From: Chara braunii
Lineage: Eukaryota > Streptophyta > Charophyceae > Charales > Characeae
Assembly (NCBI GenBank): GCA_003427395.1
Contig: BFEA01000736.1
Span: 545,399 to 572,698 of the forward strand
DNA: 27,300 bases
Reading direction: 5' to 3'
This document shows positions 10,481 to 20,185 of this stretch, in pieces. Every line of letters starts with the position of its first letter. The first letter of the stretch is position 1. Below the pieces are notes generated by a model, which saw nothing but the letters and a program-made list of their open reading frames with translations, was not told where the DNA came from and did no database searches. Both the position numbers and the translations under genes were made by a program.

Positions 10481-10830
10481 AATATCTGAAACAGTGTCTC
10501 ATTACCATGGCTACGCCGGCCTGGACACCGGGCCAGATCCGGACACCGGACGCCGGACCTCCCGGCCCTATCTGGACTACCGGTTTTCCGGATGTTCTGT
10601 CCGGATGTCTGTCCGGATGCCTGTATTTTCTAGGGGGCAGGGAATCATTGGGGGAATGCTCTATCTCGTGGGTGTACCAGCGCTGAAAACGAAACACATG
10701 GGATCCGCCAACTGCAAAGGGCTGAATTATGTCGTTGGCCTTTGCCAACGGCCACAGTGACTGGAAAGAAATTAAGAAAATGGAGCACATACGACCCCCC
10801 AAGTGGCAGGCAGAGAGAAACAGGGGACCG

Positions 10831-11405
10831 AAAGTCCCTGGATCTGTTGCAGGCGCCTCTCCTGATAGGGTGCTGTTTCCTTTCTGAAAACGGGATTCTG
10901 TTTTTTTTTTTTTCTTTTTTCTTTTTTTCTGTTTGTTTTCGTGGGAATGTACGAAGCATCCAATCCTGGGAAGGAAGGAGTGCATGAAAGGACACAGTCA
11001 CGCCCTTCTGACAAAACAAAACAAAAAGCAAGCAAAAAAAAAAAAGACCGAAAATATTTCGGTTACCTTTGGAGGGCGGAGGGAGGGCATATGCGATGCT
11101 CCACTACTCACCACATGAACAAAAGACAAAAAATATGGCAGTGTATCTTCCCATGTTCTAGCAGAAGATTCATTCTCATTTTCCACATTTGGTGAGTAGT
11201 GGAGCAAGGCCCAAAGTCCCCATAATCATTGCAGGTGCCCGTTCTGACGGGCGCAGTTTTCTCTCTGAAAATTGGATCTGCGTTTTTTGTTTTTTTCTTA
11301 ACGTTCTTTGTTTTGGGGGGAATGTACTAAGTGCCCTATCCTGAGAAGATACGGGCGCGTCTGAATGTGTACAGTAACGGCCTTCTACAAAAAAAAAAAA
11401 AAAAA
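10831..11405 (+). repeat. Diverged internal duplication in the hAT-like element
   Basis: The segment from 10831 to about 11043 is repeated in diverged form from 11213 to about 11405, about 382 bp apart. Shared landmarks in the same order are AAAGTCCC, TTGCAGG, TTTCTGAAAA / CTCTGAAAAT, a T-rich run, GGGAATGTAC, ATCCTG, and CCTTCT followed by an A-rich run. The two halves are separated by the 11097-11206 hairpin. Confidence 0.75.
11097..11206. repeat. 110-bp inverted-repeat hairpin inside the hAT-like element
   Basis: Perfect 17-bp inverted arms, TGCTCCACTACTCACCA at 11097-11113 and its reverse complement at 11190-11206, enclose 76 bp. It may be a small nested foldback element or an internal structure of the host transposon. 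I see no clear target duplication next to the arms. Confidence 0.8.
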
Positions 11406-11875
11406 AGAGTAGCTTTCCTTGGCGAGAGCGGGAAAAGAAACGGAGTGGGTGGGGGGGAAAAGCAAACTTAGGGCCCCTCCTTCCGGCCCTGTCTGGATGC
11501 CAAGCAGAACCTTTAAAAAATCACCTCGGAATTTTCCGCGGCGGCTCAGGATGGAAGAAATGGACCTGGGATGCCAAAAAAAAAAAACGGCTACCCCTGA
11601 TTTTCCAACCATCCGGACCAGAATCCGGACACCTGGACCGGACGCCAGACGCTGCTCGGTCCGGATCCCTGTCCGGGTGTCCGGATCGTAGCTATGCTCA
11701 TTACCATTAGACGAAGAGAGTGGAGGGGGATCAGACAGAAGAGAAGGTGGAAGATATGATAAAGGATCACACAAAAGTAGTCCCGTCAAACCCCTCTTCT
11801 TCTCCGGGCTTCTTCCCTCTCCACGTCAACAATCAGAAGATGATATCAAGTATAATAATCCTGATCATATACAGT

Positions 11876-11891
11876 AGTGCCACGTGGCACT
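11876..11891. promoter_or_regulatory. 16-bp perfect palindrome with a G-box core
   Basis: AGTGCCACGTGGCACT reads the same on both strands and contains CACGTG, the plant G-box bound by bZIP and bHLH factors. Further ACGT cores lie nearby (CCACGTCAAC at 11821, GACGACGTCAAC near 11932, GCCACGTCAGC near 12030). No downstream gene was recognised, so a promoter role is only a possibility. Confidence 0.4.
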
Positions 11892-12027
11892 TTATCTCGT
11901 GGAGACCATGAAGACACAGCAGGTTTCAGCGACGACGTCAACCTCAGGTGAGTATCCGACCTCCCTCATCCACAGATCCCGATCTTCCTCCTCGCAACCA
12001 GTCACCTCATGAAGACAGCGTGGACAA

Positions 12028-12425
12028 TGCCACGTCAGCAATCGAGACAGGTGGCATACGCCACATCATCAATGAAGAACAGTGGCACGCGCCACATCAG
12101 CAATGTAGGCTAGTAGCAGCACCACATCATCAGGCAATGTAGACCAGAGGCAGTGCCACATCAGCATACCATGTAGACCAGAGGTAGCGCCACATCAGCA
12201 TGCAATGTAGACCAGAGGTAGTGTCACATCAGCATGCAATGTAGACCAGAGGCAGCGCCCCATCANNNNNNNNNNNNNNNNNNNNNNNNNNNNNNNNNNN
12301 NNNNNCGCCCCATCATCATGCAATGTAGACCAGAGGCAGCACCACATCAGCATGCAATGTAGACCAGAGGTAGCGCCACATCAGCATGCAATGTAGACCA
12401 AAGGTAGCGCCACATCAGCATGTCT
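12028..12425 (+). repeat. 34-bp minisatellite, interrupted by an assembly gap
   Basis: About nine visible copies of a 34-bp unit, reading roughly ATGTAGACCAGAGG then (T/C)AGCGCCACATCAGCATGCA, run from about 12100 to 12425. Copies right of the gap are the most alike. Copies to the left decay progressively into shorter GCCAC(A/G)TCA-containing pieces from about 12028. The true copy number is unknown because of the gap at 12266-12305. Confidence 0.9.
12266..12305. other. Assembly gap (40 N)
   Basis: Forty consecutive N inside the minisatellite. The gap length need not reflect the true distance, since short-read assemblies often collapse such arrays. Confidence 0.99.
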
Positions 12426-12429
12426 GTCG

Positions 12430-14350
12430 CACAAAACAAGAAGCGCCAGCCTGCTGCCTCCACCTCGTGCCGTCGTCCGCAACGCCTATGCACAGCCAAC
12501 GTCCCGCCAGCATAATGCCAGTGTCTTGTCAAAGTCGAGCCAGCATCAAAGCAGCATGGCAAGACTGAATATTGACCACCTCGAGGCCAGTCTTTAAGTA
12601 GCATTTAACGAGGCTCGCTGGCCTCGGGTCTCCTCCCCTCAGTCGTCCAGATTGATTCACAGCCGAAGGCCTGGATTGTACAGTTGCAGACTTTCCCCTT
12701 GGACCTGATGCTGTCTGGGTACCTGCATACAAACAAATTTATCTGTCCGAACGGCGGCCTGGGCTGGGTACACTTTGACTTTGACTGTTGGGGTTTCCGA
12801 CATGTTGACTTTTGTCAACTGTACCTCGTCCAGGCCCTGGATCTTTTGCTGGGGTCTTTTCCCCCGTTCTTGGCCTGGGTGTGGCCTGGTGAGGCCCTTA
12901 GTTTCCACGAGGCTTACTGCATGGGTTATTGCACCATTGGTCGCACAAATACAACAACACTGACACTGCTATTCATCCCAAACTACCCACTCACGTCACC
13001 ATGATCTCCATCACACCACAGCTAGAAAACCACCCTTTCATTTACTATCGAGCCCCTGGAGTGTATAGAGTGCCCTAATCCCAAACTCCACAATATCTCC
13101 CCGTGACATCAGGAGCGTTACTGCTTAAAACACACTAGAAGCTTCCCCATTTCTCCTCTGTGCTCCAAAAGAGCAGCTCGTGGGAATGACACCCACAGCA
13201 AACACTCTCTGAGCCTCCCTGCGAAAATACATTTCCACCCCAAAAGAACTCGTGGCCACCCACAGACATTCCTTCACAAAGAGATAGCCCATTCTCTAAA
13301 GCAGGGCAAAGAATTAGGTCATGTGTCATAAACAGACCAACCAACAAAACATCCGCCCACAAAAGAAGAATAGCTCGCTAGGACAAGCCTGATCCTAACC
13401 GCTCAAATCTGCCAGGACAAAGAGCTAGCAAGACCGGAATGTGTCTTCAAAAAAAAAAAAAAAACTCTCTCCCATTCCATCCCTAAATCGTCACAAACCA
13501 TATGTGTGTCTCTCTGTGAATTTGTTATGTAAGGTGACTAAGCTCCCCTAATATAAAAACCAAATCCATCTGAGAACCACAAGAGGCAAACAAAGAGTCA
13601 TGCGGCTGAGCGGCAAGTGCCTGCACTGGTCTGCCGTAAGAGCACACTTGTTGATCATTAAAAAAGGGGGACATGCACAAGAATAACCAGCCTGCACCCA
13701 ACAACAGAAGTCATAGGCCTTTCTGTGCTGCTCCTCTCCACCCCAACTCCCCCCCTTCATACCCCCTTGCTTTCTCTCTGAGTCCCTGTCGTTTAACCTA
13801 AACATCATTCAGAATCTGCACAGCATCCATTCCAGTAATCTACAGACCTGCACATCATTCAGAATCTGCACAGCATCCATTCCAGTAATCTGCAGAGTTA
13901 CCTCGCTGACATATGCTGCGAGCCCTGCAACACTGTCCTGTCCTTTCCTTGAGAGACCCCGCAGTTGTTCACCAAGTTTTGCAATCACCAATCCCATGCA
14001 TGGCACTACCTGTCAAAAACCACGTTTCTCATAGACAACAGTCAGCACAAGTGGCCAGAGGAATAGCTTCATTCTGGATAAAACCTTTGCAAATCACAAG
14101 AGCTGTTCAGATGTTTGAATCCACTCAGTAATCAACTTTGCAGCTCATTGGAAGCCAGTTCCCTATCAATGGACGATGATGTGGCATACCCAGAAGGAAA
14201 GAAAGGAAAGAAAGGGAAAAAAATCAAAACACAAAGAATGTAATGAACCAGCTTGAATTCCACAGTCAAATGCAACTCACAGCAGACCAAAAGCTCACAA
14301 AACATTCACCCCAAATACTGAAGTGGCAAATTAACACACACGAGTGTTAT
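12430..14350. other. Unassigned intergenic sequence
   Basis: No open frame resembles a known protein, and no element ends could be delimited. Visible items are a GTTGAC-TTTT-GTCAAC hairpin near 12803-12818, A-rich runs near 13448-13463 and 14195-14225, and a 50-bp tandem duplication at 13802-13901. The stretch lies between the minisatellite and the presumed 3' region of the minus-strand LINE, whose exact 3' end I could not locate. Confidence 0.5.
13802..13901 (+). repeat. 50-bp tandem duplication
   Basis: A unit beginning ACATCATTCAGAATCTGC starts at 13802 and again at 13852, with only a few differences, near the 3' end of each copy. It is non-coding as far as can be seen. Confidence 0.85.
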
Positions 14351-14452
14351 GATCCTGGCCTTGGCTCCGGCTCTTTTTCCATTCTGGGAGCATCAGTCCG
14401 GTTCCTATTCCACCGGCAAGTCACCAAAAGTTACATCAGGTACTCACCCACC

Positions 14453-14890
14453 CTCTTCCCCTTTACGGTAGGAAAGCCTATTCTGGGACATTGATTGCTT
14501 CCTATCGGAAGGATGTGCCATCCCTTATCCCTGCCTAAGTTAGCCTGATCTACTGTACTTTGTTTCTTGGTGCTGAACGAACTCCCGGAATTGTACACTC
14601 TGTAGGCTTGCTTAGCAGGGCTTCGTTCTGCCTATTCCTCTCGGTTCTTGACCTGTCTCTTATACACATCTAGATGTGTATAAGAGACAGCTCTTCCCCT
14701 TTACGGTAGGAAGGCCCAAGGGACGGCATTGATTGCTTCCTATCGGAAGGATGTGCCATCCCTTATCCCTGCCTAAGTTAGCCTGATCTACTGTACTTTG
14801 TTTCTTGGTGCTGAACGAACTCCCGGAATTGTACACTCTGTAGGCTTGCTTAGCAGGGCTTCGTTCTGCCTATTCCTCTCGGTTCTTGAC
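14453..14890. other. Artefactual duplication around a sequencing adapter
   Basis: Two 200-bp copies, 14453-14652 and 14691-14890, are the same except in a block of about a dozen bases near positions 25-40 of each copy. They are separated by exactly the 38-bp adapter junction. A natural duplication would not be separated by a synthetic adapter, so one copy, and perhaps the sequence left of it, is probably misjoined. Only the right copy should be trusted as contiguous with the LINE. Confidence 0.9.
14653..14690. other. Nextera mate-pair junction adapter (Tn5 mosaic ends)
   Basis: CTGTCTCTTATACACATCT is followed directly by its reverse complement AGATGTGTATAAGAGACAG. This 38-bp palindrome is the Illumina Nextera mate-pair junction made when a tagmented fragment is circularised. 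It is library-derived sequence left in the assembly and not part of the organism. Confidence 0.98.
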
Positions 14891-15466
14891 CGTCAAACTA
14901 TCCTTGATTACCAAACTGCTGACTTTGTCTTCTGTAGACTCGTTTACATGAATCCTAAATTCTCTCTGGTTCAGTTGTCGTTGCTCCTGTCTAAAGATAG
15001 GTCCTATACTGTATCCCTCTTCGCCTTTCCTCCTATCTTTTAGGACGATTGGCAAAAACTCGTTTAGTCTATTCGTCCCTATTGCTGTAGGCGCTAGAGC
15101 TGTCGACTTGGCTGTTTGTTGCAGGATTGGCTAAAACCCTAAACCCTAGCGAGTGCTTTTGCTGGACCCCTCTTGCCTAGGTTAGCCTGATCCCGATCAA
15201 CTGGGTTCTAAGACTTAGCAGTGCCCCAGTATTGTGATCCTTGTGTACTTGTTTAAGGCGTTGTCTGACTTGTTCCTCTCAGCTCCTTGACTGTCAGGTT
15301 CTCTTTAAGTGCCAGAACTGCAGACTTGGTCCTCTTAAGTAATCCTCGATAGAACCTGGGCCTTCTCAGGCCCAGGTACTACTTTCCGTGTCTAGGGTTA
15401 AACCCTATCCTCCTTTTTGTCTTTACTCTGCATTCTCTGTCTTGTGCCTAAACCCTAAACCCTAGG
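14771..15466 (-). repeat. Presumed LINE 3' UTR with diverged repeats and telomere-like motifs
   Basis: Segments 14771-14935 and 15175-15335 are diverged copies of one ~165-bp unit. They share GCCTA(A/G)GTTAGCCTGATC, TTCCTCTC(G/A)G.TC.TTGAC and a CTG..GACTT.GTC end. CCCTAAACCCTA motifs of the Arabidopsis telomere type occur at 15133-15149 and 15447-15466, with a related TAGGGTTAAACCCTA at 15392-15406. A 9-bp perfect stem with a 4-nt loop lies at 15355-15376. LINE reverse transcriptases often recognise 3' stem-loops, but a role here is inferred. Confidence 0.65.
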
Positions 15467-15857
15467 TGATTTATCTGACCTGCTCGGCGCCCTTTTAATA
15501 CCTCCTATGGTTTTAGGCTTAAACTCGTTCTTTTTATCATGTGGGAATCTAGTTCAATCTTCTGTTTTTCCTTCGGGATGCTATGGGCTTGCTGTTTGGA
15601 TGCCCGTCGAAAAGAGGCGAAGGTTCTTGTTTGGTGTGGTGGAGGTGCGTTCAGCTGGTTCCTAGTGACATGTCTGTAATGTTTGTTCTGTTCCTTGGTG
15701 TGTCTGGTATCTGGGTTAAGGCTGTATGCCCCTGTTTCCAATGTCCGAAATAAATTCTGTCATGCTCTATTTTTTCTATCTTACCTTCCCCTAGGAGATG
15801 CTTTGAAAAGGATTCCGTTATTTTGTCTCTATTTGTTGGGTCCTTCTGTATTTTCCT

Positions 15858-17139
15858 CTAGGTCCTTTTCCAGCGTCCCCTGTATTCGGTTTCTATTATG
15901 TTTAGTATCTCTTCCCATGTCTCTTGTGTACTCACTGCTGTGTGCTCCATTGTCTCTTGGCATCTGTGTTTCCAAATTGCCCATAAAGTGGCTAACCTCA
16001 GCGTCTGGAAGAAAACGAGTTCATATCCGTGCCATGAATCTGGCAATTGCATTCCCAGCAAAAGTGGAATCTGTTCCGTTGGGAGGGTCTTTTTTGTAAT
16101 TGAAAGCCACAGTGCTGCTGGGCGTTTCCAGAGGTGCTGTGCCTTTTGACATTGTTGGAGACAATGTTCTCTGTCTTCTTTCATTCCACTAGGACAGATG
16201 GAACATAGCTCTTGTAGTGGAGATCGTGTTTGTGTTCCTTCTCTTGTACAGCCATGCGTTTACTGGTAAAGCGCGGTGTGCGAGGAGCCATTGAAAGCTC
16301 CTTAATTTGACGGCTGTTATACTGAGAATTCCATTCCATGGGGAGAGGGTTGCGTTGTTGGGTGGTATGGTGAGGTGAGTTTCCCATCTATGGCTTATAC
16401 TTTGCGAGACAGATGCGGATCTCAGTCTCAGCGCATATCCCAACTTTGTGGTGTATTCTAAAATATTAGTGCGCTTTTCTATTCCTAGTCTACCCAATTT
16501 CACTTTCCAGGCCAATTCGACTGGATCAATTTCTAGGTCTTCTACATTTGTTGTAGGCTTGTAAATACGACGTTCTTTTGTTTCTACTACCCTTATTTTT
16601 CTTACCGCTAGTTCTGGTAGGGCTACTTCCCCTGACGAGGTTCGGTTTAACAAGCTTGGGGTAGCTCCTGGTTCCTCTATTGGGTACATGTCGCAGATGA
16701 GCCAGGAATCCCTTGGTCCTTCCCGCTTACGAAGTTGGTAGGCCGTGGTGGGGGTGGTTTCCATCTTTGTTGTCGCCCAGTCTCCTGGGTTCCATTTGTA
16801 TGGTCCTTTGAGTAGTTGGATCCATCTTTCCGGGACGGAACTGAGGATGTTATTTAAGTTTTCCTGCAAGTTGTGGCAGCCCTTTAGGGCTTCTCTCAGC
16901 TCCTTGACCGATTTCCATCTTTTTTTCTTTCTCATCCCATAGTGTTTGATCTTCCACACTCCTTTTTCTACCCACGTGCCCCATTTCTTATCATTGCCTG
17001 TTAGGGTCCACGGTATCCTCTTAGTGTCCAGAATGGATTTATTGCAAAAGAGGGGTTGCCTAAGCACCTCTTCGTTGCTCTTCGGTTCTCTCTCCTTGGC
17101 TGGTAGGCTCTCTCTCCAGGTTTTCATTAATTGCTTCAA
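15858..17139 (-). pseudogene. LINE ORF2 C-terminal region with RVT zinc-binding segment
   Basis: The main frame runs 17139-16189 and the next piece 16184-15858. It resembles the region downstream of the reverse transcriptase in plant L1 ORF2: a W-rich segment, then LRSFQWLLAHRALPVNAWL at about 16310-16250, followed by HCLQQCQKAQHLW near 16165-16125. These fit the zinc-binding reverse-transcriptase family (Pfam zf-RVT), where a 'FLW...LPT' segment precedes a C-X-H-X-C-x-W pattern. The frame breaks at about 16186. The last frame ends at a stop at 15858, taken as the end of ORF2. Confidence 0.75.
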
Positions 17140-17296
17140 GACTTAATTGCTTCCAGAAGTCTTGTTCCTGATCGTTTGCTTCTTCCTCTGGCCCTGCTTC
17201 TCGAGTTGTGCCCCTCATAGCCCAGGATTTGGTCATTAGCCAGAAAAGGCCTCACATGTTTTTCGGGGTTTTGTATTTCACTAGCTCTTGTATCCT

Positions 17297-18903
17297 TCAT
17301 CGTAGCCGTAAGTCTATCCATGGGAGGTTCTCATTGGTTAATAGTTTGATGATCCATTTTGATTGCAGAGCCTTTATCTGTAGTTTTGGGTCGAGTATTC
17401 CCAGACCGCTTTTTGTCTTCTTCTGTGTTACGTGCTTCCATGCCACTTTGGAGATGAAGTTAACTTTGGATGGGTTCCCTGTCCAAAGATAGGCTGCTGC
17501 TTTTCTTCTCAATTGCTCTTTGAGGTGTTTCGGTGGACTCCAAATGGTTGTTGCGTACCACATCATTGAAAAAATAGAGGCATTCGGTACCAATGCCCTG
17601 TCGAAGATTGATGTATATGTCTTTGACCAATTGCCCATTTTGGATATTGTTTTATTCAATATTGTTGGGGCCATCGCCTGATTAGAGCCCTAGAAATCTT
17701 AACGGTTCATTGCCTTGTGACCATGTCATTCCTTCCGGTGTGCTCTGAGGCGGCTCAATTTGAGGATCTGTGAGCCACCAGCCCATTGTTTTGGGGCAAT
17801 TAATTTTCATTTCTGACGCGATTTGGAACACATGCATGGCTCTAGTGAGTGTTTGGAATGAGGAATCCGATGCCCTTATAAGGACTGTCAGGTTATCTGC
17901 GAATAGGATGGCTGTTGGTAGGGTAATTGGATGTTGTTTGTCCTCCATTAGTCTTTTGATCGATAGGTCTTTCCTTAGGAAGGAGGCTATGGCTTCCATA
18001 ATAAAGAGGAAAATTGGGGCTGCTGGTGGGTCTCCCTATCTTACTGATGTGGACATACGGTATGGTTGCGACAGATGGCCATTGACTTGCATACTTCGGT
18101 GGGATTCTGAGTAAGGGATTTGTACCCATTTTCTGAAGTTTGGTCCTACTCCCATTTTTTCCATACTCTGTTGTAGGAAACTACAGTTGACCTGGCCATA
18201 TGCCTTTTCAAAGTGAAAGAATAGGATGGCTGCATTCATTCTTTTGTTCTGAATGTATCGGACTGATTCATTTAGAGTCATTACATTGTTTAGAATGAAT
18301 CTATCTGGGATGAAGCCTGTTTGGTCTAGGTGAAAGCAGTTCCTAGGTATTGTTCTTATTCTGTTCGCTAACAATTTGGCTAATATCTTGTATGTTACCG
18401 GTAGGAAGGAAATTGGTCTGTAATTTCTAATATCTGTTGGGTCGCCTTTCTTGTATAAGAGAGAGACTATCCCCGTACTATGTGAGATTCCTAGGGAACC
18501 ATTGTTCCACGCCTCCTCTAGGAACTGAAAGTACTTTTTGTACCTAGTGCAGGCCAAAAGGCAACCCAAAACTCTTTGGAGACGCCGTCGTTGTCTGGGG
18601 TTTTGTTGGGTTTCATTGATTTCAGTGCTTCTAGGACTTCTTGCTCCGAGATAGGTGCGTCCAATGTTGAGACCTGTTCTACTGTGATCGTTTTGTCTAG
18701 GTAGGATAGGAACTTGGTTCTAGCTTGTGAGGTCTCTTGCCTTGAAAAGTTGTGTTCCTTAGAGGGTAGAGGGTTTGGAAGAAGTTTGTTGCAGCGGATA
18801 ACATTTGTTGTGGGTTGGAAGTTAGACCCTGGTTTGTTTGCAGTTTATCTATGTTGGTGTTTCTGCCGTTTGTTTTAATTTTGCTAAAAAAGAATTTGTT
18901 CAT
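17297..18903 (-). pseudogene. LINE ORF2 reverse transcriptase domain, mutated and frameshifted
   Basis: This domain would copy LINE RNA at the nicked target. Pieces occur in several frames: 18903-18697 (FFSKIKTNGRNTNIDKL, the pre-RT segment), about 18640-18540 (MKPNKTPDNDGVSKEFW), 18569-18036 (NYRPISFLPVTYKILAKLLANR, then DQTGFIPDRFILNNV), 17999-17682, and 17674-17297. The first catalytic block, usually F-D-x-x-K-A-Y-D, reads FHFEKAYGQV, with both aspartates changed. The second block, usually FADD, reads FADNLTV, so its second aspartate is lost. The frame breaks near 18045 and near 17680. The enzyme cannot be active. Confidence 0.85.
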
Positions 18904-18918
18904 TTTCTCCCCTTTTTC

Positions 18919-20136
18919 CTACTCTTTCACCCCTGCTCTCATCCTCAGGCCTTTGTTTCTCCATACTTCCCATTCTGCCCATCCTTGTCTGTCTTCCTCG
19001 AATACCCTCTCATAGAAGGGGCTTCCTGGATGGCTAAGAAGGTTTTTTTCGGTTGTTCTCATTGCTTGTTTAAGTTCTTCTTTTCTATTTTTTCTCTTAG
19101 AAGCTATTATTTTGGATGCTTTCGTTGTTGAGTCTGTTAGCGCTGCTACTAGATTTGTGAAGTTATGGTTAGTGTAGTCATGATTGAGACAAACTGAGAG
19201 GACTGCTTCTCTCATCTTCGGAGTGTCTAGCAAGGAATTGTTGATTTTGAAAAAATTGCGTCCTCTGGATGGCGTTGTTCCTAATTTGAGCGATAAGATG
19301 ATAGGTTTGTGGTCTAGACCTGTGTAACGTGGTAAGGTTCCTATTTCTATATTGTGTACTGCACCTATGAGTGTGCTTGATATCAGGAAGTAGTCTATGG
19401 GAGATGCGGAGATGTGTTCGCTTCTGTTCTGTTTCAAATAGGAGACTTCCTTGTTGTCTGGATATAGAACTCTGTAAGGGTCTAAAAGGTTTTTTTTCTG
19501 TCATAAGCTCGTGGATAGGTAGGGCTTCGTTCCATGATGTCTGTTCTGATCTTGAGGAACCACCGTAGAACCGGTCCTTAGTTGGGTCAAGAGTGGCATT
19601 CCAATCCCCTGCCATGATAAGTTGTTCATTTGTACCACACCTCTGTAGCAGTCTTTCTGAAAAATCTGGTTCTTGAGCTCAACTCGTTTGGGTTGTATAT
19701 GGACATGATTTTGAACCTTTCTTGTCCACGCCCATCTTCCTTCCTCTGAGTCTCGATTTGAGCTTCCTTTTTGAATTTTATTTGCTGCTTTAGAGTTGGC
19801 ATGTGTTAGGATGGCTACACCTGCTGAGTTGGGGCGAGAGTTATGGGCCCAAATTGCTTATTTTACCCATGTCAATTTCTTAGTAAATTGTTCTTCGATT
19901 CTTTGGTGTTTGCCGAAGTTTGTTAGGTGTGTTTCCTGGATACAAAGAATGTATGGTGAGTTTCTTCCGTACCAGTTTAGATCGTTAGCAAAATTATCCC
20001 ATTTCTTCTGATTTGTTAAGAGAGAGGGTATGCCATTGACATTCCACGAGATGATTCTGAGGTCCGGTTCAGGCTTGCGGGGTCTGAATTTCTTTTGTTT
20101 TGGGGGGGCATCCATTTGTACTCCCTCATCCCCCAT
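18919..20136 (-). pseudogene. LINE ORF2 APE-type endonuclease domain, frameshifted
   Basis: This endonuclease would nick target DNA to start target-primed reverse transcription. The likely ORF2 start is the ATG at 20136, 50 bp past the end of the preceding frame. Conserved blocks appear in order but in several frames: IISWNVNG and CIQETHL in 20136-19861, SAGVAILTH and then RFKIMSIYNPNE-like pieces between 19860 and 19620, GDWNATLDPTKDR just inside 19615, IDYFLIS near 19395 and LDHKPIILSLKLG near 19310. The N, E, D-x-N and final D-H residues of the fold can be seen. At least three frameshifts interrupt it. Confidence 0.82.
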
Positions 20137-20185
20137 CGCTTTAGCTCAGTTCGGCCCCTCGTGAGCTACTGGGTTAGTCGGTCCT

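Larger units (their letters stand above)
10506..11696. mobile_element. hAT-like non-autonomous DNA transposon
   Basis: Identical 8-bp sequences CTCATTAC flank the unit at 10498-10505 and 11697-11704, the target-duplication length of hAT transposons. The ends are imperfect inverted repeats: the left begins CATGGCTACG and the reverse complement of the right begins CATAGCTACG, with homology continuing for about 40 bp. Both subterminal zones are packed with TCCGGAC/GTCCGGA motifs, as expected for clustered transposase binding sites. No transposase-like protein is encoded in the 1191 bp, so it would depend on a partner elsewhere. An 8-bp duplication is also seen in some other superfamilies, so the hAT assignment is likely, not certain. 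Confidence 0.8.

Noticed and set aside
11932-11960. A CAGGTGAGTAT donor-like splice site downstream of the G-box palindrome, suggesting a spliced gene.
   Set aside because: No coding exon or matching acceptor could be recognised around it, so a gene call would be speculation.
12684-13004. A 106-codon plus-strand frame with hydrophobic stretches.
   Set aside because: No family resemblance, no supporting splice or promoter signals, and an opposite-strand frame of similar length covers the same bases.
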